NCBI GenBank assembly: GCA_950295325.1
Contig: CATNTY010000006.1
Location: 1 to 61,220 of the forward strand
DNA: 61,220 bases
From: Polytrichum commune
Taxonomy: Eukaryota; Streptophyta; Polytrichopsida; Polytrichales; Polytrichaceae
Direction: 5' to 3'
Position 1 is the stretch's first letter. The number at the start of each line of letters is the position of its first letter. The notes under the pieces were generated by a model that was not told the DNA's origin, did not search any database, and saw only the letters and a list, made by a program, of their open reading frames with translations. Both the position numbers and the translations under genes were made by a program. Shown here in pieces: positions 55,085 through 61,220 of the stretch.

Positions 55085-55322
55085 CTTCTTGGGTGAGTAG
55101 GTCATGGATCATCTCGGTAAGTATGCCAATCTTTTTGAGGCGAGAAATGCCCTCAGATGCGTAGACGCTGTAATCTCCATTGGGGATAAACATGACTGCC
55201 ATTACCCCGATCACTTCCGACCCCTGGCAGTCTTCCTTCATCTGGTCAATTAGTTCCAGCGCGTCTGTCTTGAGAGGCGCTAGATGGTTCGGCAATGCTC
55301 GGACGTTAGTAGCCTGTGACAC
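55080..55322 (-). CDS. Small terminase-portal linker gene, second copy
   Basis: Identical product to 9963-10205; annotation given there. Confidence 0.65.
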   Translation of the reverse strand: MSQATNVRALPNHLAPLKTDALELIDQMKEDCQGSEVIGVMAVMFIPNGDYSVYASEGISRLKKIGILTEMIHDLLTQEE

Positions 55323-56841
55323 GGTTTCTCTCTCCTGTGTTACCCATATGCCGATTATATTCCCGCTCTTCTGCCTCTATCTCATCCTCTTCCTCTTCGA
55401 TGACATTGCCCTCGGCAATATCTTCTGGAAGTAGGTTCGGTATCTTATCGAGGCCCATGCACAACGTTGCCGTACTGTCGAACTGATCGTCAAGGCGTGC
55501 GGCTGCAACACCCGTGAACTTTAGATTTTCTTCCCGATAGCCGTTGAACCATTCCGACTGGTGATCGAAGAACATTGTGCCAGACTTCATTCGCTTCTGA
55601 TACGATCTGCCTCGAACACCTTTATCCTTATGTGGGTTCAAGACTTCGATGTTCAGGTATATATCTTTCAACCCAAATTGTTCCACCATCAACGGACTGC
55701 GGGTTTCACCGAGCATCTCCTGATAGATGAGAGGAGAAATGGAACCCCAAATGCTGCCGCCTTCAACAAACCACATCTGCACATTCCAGCGTTGCTGGAT
55801 GTAGAACATCTCGGCGATCCATTCCAGTGTATCCCACCTTCCCACATGCTGACTTTCGATGTACGTATTCGGTCCTATCGCTTTACCGCCTACCGTAAAG
55901 GACGTTCGGTTAGCTCGGTCGGCCTTGGAGATTGCGAAGTCGCAGCCCACATAGTACAGCTTTGTGAGAGCCTTGTCATCATCACTCATTGCGCGGAACT
56001 GCTCCGACTTCAGGTATGAGTCAGACCGATCCTGCGGGTCGTTTAGGAACTCCTGCGCATAGCCAGAGGCATCGCCATCTTCCTCGAACTCCGCTTGCTT
56101 GTCCCTTAGTTGTTGTTCTGTCCACCTTTGTGGCCAGAGTATCTGGCTGAAGTCGTCGTAGGATGCATGTGCCTTGTAGAACTTAAACTTCCACATCCTG
56201 TTCTTAATGAGACGCGATAGCAGGGAATCTTCGTGCAAGATAGTACCATGCACCCTAATTTTTCCTGTCTTAGACAGCGACTGTTTCGCCGCGCGAAAGA
56301 ACCACTGACGGAACTTCTTCCTACGATCGACGTTCTGGACCTGCTCGTCATCCTCCATGTCATCACATACAATGAGGTTCGGACGTTTACCCTTCCACAT
56401 TGCACCACGAATTTTTTGTTCCGCACCGCGAGCCAGAATGCGGAACCTGTGACCATCTTCGCATATGACGATAATTTCGGTCTTTTGTTCTGTCTCGAAA
56501 CTCTTGATGCCAAAGTCTCTGCGTAGGTCTGCATTGTTATGTAACTCCTCACTTATGTTGGAGAGTTGCTCTGCTGCCTTATCTTCGGTACTACCAATCA
56601 GGATGACATAATCCGAATCACGCCAACACACAGCAGCAAGAATATAATCAAAGGTAAAAGCAGTAGACTTAGCATGATCGCGAGGTGCCACAGCGCCACA
56701 ACTAGAATAGTCAGACGCATAAAGTTCCCACACCTCCCGATGCATTTCTGGAGTAGGCATCGCGTTATCATAGCGTGCTGATAAGTAAAGGCCGGCAAAG
56801 GCCTCAATCAACTCCGCGCTCAGCTTAACTTGTTTGGGCAT
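55306..56841 (-). CDS. terL: Terminase large subunit, second copy
   Basis: Identical product to 10189-11724; annotation given there. Confidence 0.85.
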   Translation of the reverse strand: MPKQVKLSAELIEAFAGLYLSARYDNAMPTPEMHREVWELYASDYSSCGAVAPRDHAKSTAFTFDYILAAVCWRDSDYVILIGSTEDKAAEQLSNISEELHNNADLRRDFGIKSFETEQKTEIIVICEDGHRFRILARGAEQKIRGAMWKGKRPNLIVCDDMEDDEQVQNVDRRKKFRQWFFRAAKQSLSKTGKIRVHGTILHEDSLLSRLIKNRMWKFKFYKAHASYDDFSQILWPQRWTEQQLRDKQAEFEEDGDASGYAQEFLNDPQDRSDSYLKSEQFRAMSDDDKALTKLYYVGCDFAISKADRANRTSFTVGGKAIGPNTYIESQHVGRWDTLEWIAEMFYIQQRWNVQMWFVEGGSIWGSISPLIYQEMLGETRSPLMVEQFGLKDIYLNIEVLNPHKDKGVRGRSYQKRMKSGTMFFDHQSEWFNGYREENLKFTGVAAARLDDQFDSTATLCMGLDKIPNLLPEDIAEGNVIEEEEDEIEAEEREYNRHMGNTGERNRVTGY

Positions 56842-57460
56842 ATAAGTCCCCAAAGAAGCTACCAGATAACATAAATTGCATCCTATAGTTTTCGGCCATT
56901 CCTATTTTCTTTAGTGTAGGATTAACCAATCCTAATCCTGTTGATATATTTGAATATAACAAGTACTCAATTAAAAATCTATCCCTTTGCATCCTGAAAT
57001 ATAGGTTATTATTATTTATATAAGATACCAATATATCACTCTTCCCAGCTTGAAGAGAGAATAATCTTTTATCGTCTAAGGTCGCTTGCGGGGTAATGGC
57101 GCCAGCCGGTAGTAATAGAAAGGTGTACCCCGGTACAGTTGCATCATACCACCATAGGCCTGCATTACCTTGACTAACATAGGCTACCGCAGGCTTCATG
57201 TTCTGATCGAAAGCTAAACTAACTGATTGTAGATTTGGGGTAGTAAATAAAATTATCGGTATTTGAGTCTCCGAACTAATAACTGCATTTTGTTCATTCG
57301 TTATCTGAAGGTACCAGGGCTGTACCTGAAGGCCTTGCGATGGATCAGATAAACCTATCCCACCTTCTTGCCAAGAGTATTGTGTGGAAGGAGTTATATT
57401 ATCTGGGTATTGAAAGTCTGCCGGAACCGCAGGTACAGATAATACATTTCCAGTAAACAT
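56825..57460 (-). CDS. Structural protein of AT-rich block, second copy
   Basis: Identical product to 11708-12343; annotation given there. Confidence 0.65.
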   Translation of the reverse strand: MFTGNVLSVPAVPADFQYPDNITPSTQYSWQEGGIGLSDPSQGLQVQPWYLQITNEQNAVISSETQIPIILFTTPNLQSVSLAFDQNMKPAVAYVSQGNAGLWWYDATVPGYTFLLLPAGAITPQATLDDKRLFSLQAGKSDILVSYINNNNLYFRMQRDRFLIEYLLYSNISTGLGLVNPTLKKIGMAENYRMQFMLSGSFFGDLYAQTS

Positions 57461-58389
57461 TAGGGATACCTTGCCCAACTAATACTAAATTGAAGTGTTA
57501 GGATATGATTACTGTCTTTTGGTATTGGAGGTGACACAGAAAATTGATATAGAGCCATAGCATACTGAAAGAGGATAGCGGATATTCCAGTACCAAAATT
57601 CCCCTGACCAACTGGTAAAACCATCGTATACGTTACTGTATATGTACCACTAACATAAGAGGACATAGAGGCCCCATTAGAGGTACTAGAGGAACCAGAA
57701 GGGGAACCTGTTATTGTGCCTATAGACCCGTCATAAACAATAAAATTTGGAAATCCCGCAAACGGTAGTATGCCCCCAAATACTATGTAGGAGTTAGATA
57801 GAAATAACCCGTAATCAGCTAATAAATAACTACCTGTATAAGTAGTACCACTTATAGTTACTGAGTATGTATTTGTAGTAACATCATTATACAATTGGAG
57901 TTGGTATAATACCTCTAGGGATTCATTTGATAATACCGTTATTGTTGTAGGGCTACCTAGGGCGTCTACAATAAGTGCATGACTAAATAGGGTATATACA
58001 GGGCCAACATTATTAAATAGTGCACCTATACCTATCTCAGCTATTGTACCGGTCGCAGTACCGGTAGCAAATGTATATGTGAAGGTACTTGTATAGTAAG
58101 ATGGGGTTCCTGATACAAAGGTATTTCCAGAGGAAGATAGTAAGGCAGCATTTGCTAGGTACGCGGTTAGTCCAGTATCTCCAATACTTGGCGTAGTATT
58201 ACCGGTGCCAACAAAACAGTAGCCGGAGTATGGAGTTCCCGCATATGGATTATATGTAGCAAATCCATCTAATCCAGCATTCGTAATAAGATTAGGGAAC
58301 CAATCGGTCTCGAACGTTACCTCCCCATCAATTAATTTCCTAATCTTATATAACCCTCGCAACCCTATCTTTGTAGTAATATCATTCAT
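57460..58389 (-). CDS. Tail-fibre-like protein, second copy
   Basis: Identical product to 12343-13272; annotation given there. Confidence 0.65.
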   Translation of the reverse strand: MNDITTKIGLRGLYKIRKLIDGEVTFETDWFPNLITNAGLDGFATYNPYAGTPYSGYCFVGTGNTTPSIGDTGLTAYLANAALLSSSGNTFVSGTPSYYTSTFTYTFATGTATGTIAEIGIGALFNNVGPVYTLFSHALIVDALGSPTTITVLSNESLEVLYQLQLYNDVTTNTYSVTISGTTYTGSYLLADYGLFLSNSYIVFGGILPFAGFPNFIVYDGSIGTITGSPSGSSSTSNGASMSSYVSGTYTVTYTMVLPVGQGNFGTGISAILFQYAMALYQFSVSPPIPKDSNHILTLQFSISWARYP

Positions 58390-59135
58390 AGTGTTAGTGT
58401 TCCACCTAAAAACATTGCAGAAGTTTTATATTGTTCGGGGACATAGGTACTATAGACTACATTACCTATTATTAGGCTACCGCCAAGAAAGGCGGCATTA
58501 GTTTTATATTGTTCTGGAATCCAATTACTATATACGACATTTACTAGTTGATAGGTGCCTCCCAAGAATTGCGGAATACCTGCCTTGTATTGTTCTGGAA
58601 TCCAATTGGGATATATAATATTTTGACTCTGGTAAGTTCCACCAATAAAAATTGCCTGAGATTTATATCTCTCTGGTATACAACTATATACTATATTAAT
58701 TACCTCTAATATCCCAGAGACAAGTACTGGAGTATTAGCTTTATAAGTATCTTGAAAGTAATACGGATAAATACTGCTAGTAAGATAAGTAGGTTGGAAA
58801 GAGGGAGTTATATTACCTTCCATAGGCAAGATAGCAAGGTCTGTAAACTTTCTATACGTGTTACCTAAATTGGTAGTTACATTAAAACTTAACTCATAAA
58901 TAACCCCTGGAATACCTTGATTTACATTTTGCGTTATGATGTTATCTATTAGGTTAGGTAAACCATATAGTATATTGGTAGGGGAGGGATCAACTCCAGT
59001 TATTACAGTAGAGTAAACTGTTATGTCTTCCGGGTTAATCGACTCCCCTAACAATAACATATCAGAGAAGTTTATAATAATAGGGATTAACTCTATTACC
59101 AGTTTACTCTGCGATATAAAATAAAGATCAGACAC
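58386..59135 (-). CDS. Repeat-containing fibre-like protein, second copy
   Basis: Identical product to 13269-14018; annotation given there. Confidence 0.65.
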   Translation of the reverse strand: MSDLYFISQSKLVIELIPIIINFSDMLLLGESINPEDITVYSTVITGVDPSPTNILYGLPNLIDNIITQNVNQGIPGVIYELSFNVTTNLGNTYRKFTDLAILPMEGNITPSFQPTYLTSSIYPYYFQDTYKANTPVLVSGILEVINIVYSCIPERYKSQAIFIGGTYQSQNIIYPNWIPEQYKAGIPQFLGGTYQLVNVVYSNWIPEQYKTNAAFLGGSLIIGNVVYSTYVPEQYKTSAMFLGGTLTL

Positions 59136-59136
59136 A

Positions 59137-59451
59137 CTAGAATGCCCCCGGCACTACAACAACCAATCGTCCTTGTTTTACATAGTTATGACCGCCGCTG
59201 CCAGTTACGGCAAAGACAATCATATAGACTACACCAGCAACTCCCGCCGTTATTGCCTGAGAAACTGTTGTAGGTGTATAGGTAGGAGAACCTGATAGCA
59301 TTGCAGAGGGATTGGAATCAACTCCAGATACTACAACAACAGATATGGCGACTCCTGTTATTGTTTCCCCATACTGTAGCCGATCAGAGAATACCACAGT
59401 CAGTGGGATAGTCTCTACCGTAGCCTTATCTGAGAAGATTAAGTTGTCCAT
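59137..59451 (-). CDS. Small Ig-like protein, second copy
   Basis: Identical product to 14020-14334; annotation given there. Confidence 0.65.
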   Translation of the reverse strand: MDNLIFSDKATVETIPLTVVFSDRLQYGETITGVAISVVVVSGVDSNPSAMLSGSPTYTPTTVSQAITAGVAGVVYMIVFAVTGSGGHNYVKQGRLVVVVPGAF

Positions 59452-59487
59452 TATTACTTCTTTCCCCTTTCACCCCTATCAACTGAG

Positions 59488-60132
59488 CTATTTGGAATCG
59501 CGCAACCCATCGCCATCCGCTTGTGCTGGTTGACCATCTCCCCGCACTGGGACTCCGAAGGAGTCACTCGTGTCGGTCCCATCGGCTTCCGTCCGGTTGT
59601 CGGCTGTGATGGCATCTTGGACTTCATGTGCTTCACCTTGTATGATTGATTGAGTATTCGCCATGCGTTGCGTTTGCAGAAGACCTACAAGCCTCTCGGA
59701 TAGGGAGAGCAGCCGATCTTCCATTCCTTCACCAGTGCCAGCCTGGCCTGCACGCGGACCCACTCGATTTGTGAGTTCAGCGTGGAGGCGAGCTGCTTGC
59801 ATCCTCTCTTTGGCATTTCCGTTGTCGAGGGTCTCGCCGATAGCGGTAACACTCTTTGTAAATTGAGCCTCAAGCTGGAGGTTTGCATAGGCAGATAGTT
59901 CCTGAATCTGTTCGATAATGAGGGGCTGCCGAGCCAGTGCAGATACATACTCAGGGGCACAATCAAGGCAAGCTGCGATTGTTGCCCGAGGAATCCCCTG
60001 CGCAAGCATACTGCACATATTCTTGTGCCAGGGGGATAGCTTTTTAAGAGTCCACCCCTGCTTAGTTGATGCCTCTTGCTCCTCGAAAGGAACCGTCGCA
60101 CCGATAGTAATGTCTGCTGGCAGCGCACCCAT
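59488..60132 (-). CDS. Probable terminase small subunit, second copy
   Basis: Identical product to 14371-15015; annotation given there. Confidence 0.6.
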   Translation of the reverse strand: MGALPADITIGATVPFEEQEASTKQGWTLKKLSPWHKNMCSMLAQGIPRATIAACLDCAPEYVSALARQPLIIEQIQELSAYANLQLEAQFTKSVTAIGETLDNGNAKERMQAARLHAELTNRVGPRAGQAGTGEGMEDRLLSLSERLVGLLQTQRMANTQSIIQGEAHEVQDAITADNRTEADGTDTSDSFGVPVRGDGQPAQADGDGLRDSK

Positions 60133-60133
60133 C

Positions 60134-60331
60134 TCACAGCCTCGTTCCAGGATTCTTGCCGGGCATCTTGCCAACCTTCTTTGGCAGCTTGGGGTTTTCG
60201 ATCTTGATTGCCGGACGATGCAAGGTCGCGGTGTGATGGATCGAAAACTCCTTATTTGCAATCGTCGTGTGCATCTTGGGCATCGCAAGTTTGCTGGCCT
60301 GAAACCCTGTGAACGAGTTCTTCATTGCCAT
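60134..60331 (-). CDS. Small basic late protein, second copy
   Basis: Identical product to 15017-15214; annotation given there. Confidence 0.6.
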   Translation of the reverse strand: MAMKNSFTGFQASKLAMPKMHTTIANKEFSIHHTATLHRPAIKIENPKLPKKVGKMPGKNPGTRL

Positions 60332-60443
60332 GTTTCTTCTCCAGACATTCGGGGTCAATAACCAGTGCGGCCTGAACTTTCGCCAGTTGATCTTTCTGCG
60401 TAGCAGAGAGCATGGAGTTCAGAAGGGCAAGCCGAGGATTCAT
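60252..60443 (-). CDS. Possible first late gene, second copy
   Basis: Same as 15135-15326; annotation and doubts given there. Confidence 0.4.
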   Translation of the reverse strand: MNPRLALLNSMLSATQKDQLAKVQAALVIDPECLEKKHGNEELVHRVSGQQTCDAQDAHDDCK

Positions 60444-60883
60444 GATCGGACCATAACATGAGGACGCTTGACTTGCAAGTGTTTGTCTGAATGAGGTTGC
60501 TACCTGCATTGAAAATATTGCCTGCAATATTTGAAATACTCGCGCGTAGGAATGCACCTTTTGGCTTTTTTTCGCGCGATGGATTTGCCCCCCCACCGGC
60601 TTGCCATTCAGTTATGTGAAGGCGAAATGCGAATCATTACCATTTGCATCATCATTGGCACATGCGTATCACTCGCATCGAGCGCATAATGTGCTAGTCC
60701 TGTATGGCACTAGAGCAGTTCACCCTACGTATGCGGATGGCAAGTGATGCGCAAGCGTTAACTATTTGTTAGGCTAGCTTTACACTTCTTTACACTCCTG
60801 CATGTTGCATATCGCCTAACTCGTGTTAGTCTGTATTTGCAGTCACGAACTGCACTCGCTCATCACCAACTGGAGTACACACT
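60444..60883. other. Divergent control region, second copy
   Basis: Same as 15327-15766, including the promoter candidate (60450-60478), the 20-bp palindrome (60513-60532), the micro-ORF (60627-60689) and the inverted repeat (60838-60854). Confidence 0.5.
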
Positions 60884-61198
60884 ATGAAAACTGAAACTTT
60901 CGTTTCGGCCAGCACCACCGTTGACAAGGTGCCTCACAAGTCAAACGTAACGATTGACTGGTCAGGCATGACTGATGATGAGATGCAAGCACTCGCACAG
61001 CGCAGCATTATCATCCGCAAGCAAAACGCCGACCGGACGAATGGTGTTATCCCGCCCGAACGTTACACCATCAAGGCGACTGATTACAAGATCGGCACTC
61101 GTGCTGTCAAGATTCCGCCGACACTCTCAGAGATTCTTGCGGCACTCCCTGCCGATCAACGCGAGCAAGCCATCCGAGACGCTCTCGCCAAGCTCTGA
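60884..61198 (+). CDS. First early-block protein, second copy
   Basis: Identical product to 15767-16081. The window ends 22 bases after its stop codon. Confidence 0.7.
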   Translation: MKTETFVSASTTVDKVPHKSNVTIDWSGMTDDEMQALAQRSIIIRKQNADRTNGVIPPERYTIKATDYKIGTRAVKIPPTLSEILAALPADQREQAIRDALAKL

Positions 61199-61220
61199 CA
61201 GCCGTCTAAGTAATGACTGT

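Larger units (their letters stand above)
45118..61220. repeat. Right copy of 16.1-kb terminal redundancy (identical to 1-16103)
   Basis: Same sequence as 1-16103. The features below inside this interval are second copies created by the over-length contig and do not add genes to the phage. It ends in the 8-bp inverted repeat of the candidate origin region. Confidence 0.97.

Noticed and set aside
1-61220. T7-like long direct terminal repeats
   Set aside because: A 16-kb repeat carrying all head genes is implausibly long; a circular map read past its end explains it better.
1-61220. Temperate lifestyle
   Set aside because: No integrase, attachment site, excisionase or cI/Cro-like gene recognised anywhere on the unit genome. 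The ParB-like protein alone does not show plasmid maintenance, as no ParA is seen.

Overview
The window is one phage genome read more than once round. Bases 1-16103 recur at 45118-61220 with a constant offset of 45,117. The unit genome is therefore a 45,117-bp circular map (circularly permuted, or simply over-assembled), and the last 16.1 kb repeats the first. It is a tailed phage of a Gram-negative host. The head and tail genes include P22-like short-tail accessory factors (gp4-like, gp10-like), a P22-sized portal and three probable ejection proteins, so a podovirus morphology is most likely. A holin / signal-anchor endolysin / Rz-Rz1 cassette with a lipobox points to a Gram-negative envelope. 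I see no integrase, excisionase, cI-like repressor, phage RNA polymerase, tRNA or CRISPR array, so a virulent phage using host RNA polymerase is the simplest reading. The host species cannot be read from the sequence.

Layout on the unit circle: two opposed transcription blocks. The late block is on the minus strand and runs from about 15.3 kb down through 1/45,117 to 34.56 kb. In transcription order it holds two small genes, a probable small terminase, four AT-rich fibre-like genes, large terminase, portal, a GroES-like co-chaperonin, scaffold, two capsid-associated genes, major capsid protein, a newly noticed 35-residue Lys/Met-rich peptide, tail/neck proteins (gp4- and gp10-like), a SPRY-domain fibre, a small membrane protein, a 2-oxoglutarate oxygenase-like protein, ejection proteins ending in an 1886-residue polyvalent protein, and lysis genes. 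The early/middle block is on the plus strand (15.77-34.49 kb). It begins with about 35 small, mostly unknown, tightly coupled genes. A Cas4-like nuclease, a Sak4-like ATPase and an SSB-like protein follow, then a ParB-methyltransferase fusion, a UDG-exonuclease, a polymerase and a DUF3987-type helicase. The blocks converge on a bidirectional terminator at 34.5 kb. They diverge from a structured non-coding region at 15.3-15.8 kb. A second structured, AT-rich non-coding stretch (16.1-16.4 kb) is my best candidate for a replication origin.

Three observations stand out. (1) A 17-bp palindrome, TGTAACAA-W-TTGTTACA, occurs eight times per unit genome, always next to or overlapping a stop codon and spread fairly evenly round the circle (3.4-7.4 kb apart). 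(2) The family-A DNA polymerase is split into two genes inside its 3'-5' exonuclease domain by a 140-codon gene with a nucleotidyltransferase-like GS...DxD signature. (3) Several genes carry low-complexity C-terminal tails that overprint the next gene by 80-250 nt. The ParB-like fusion and the dispersed palindromes together are the most plausible undescribed system here, but their link is inference only.
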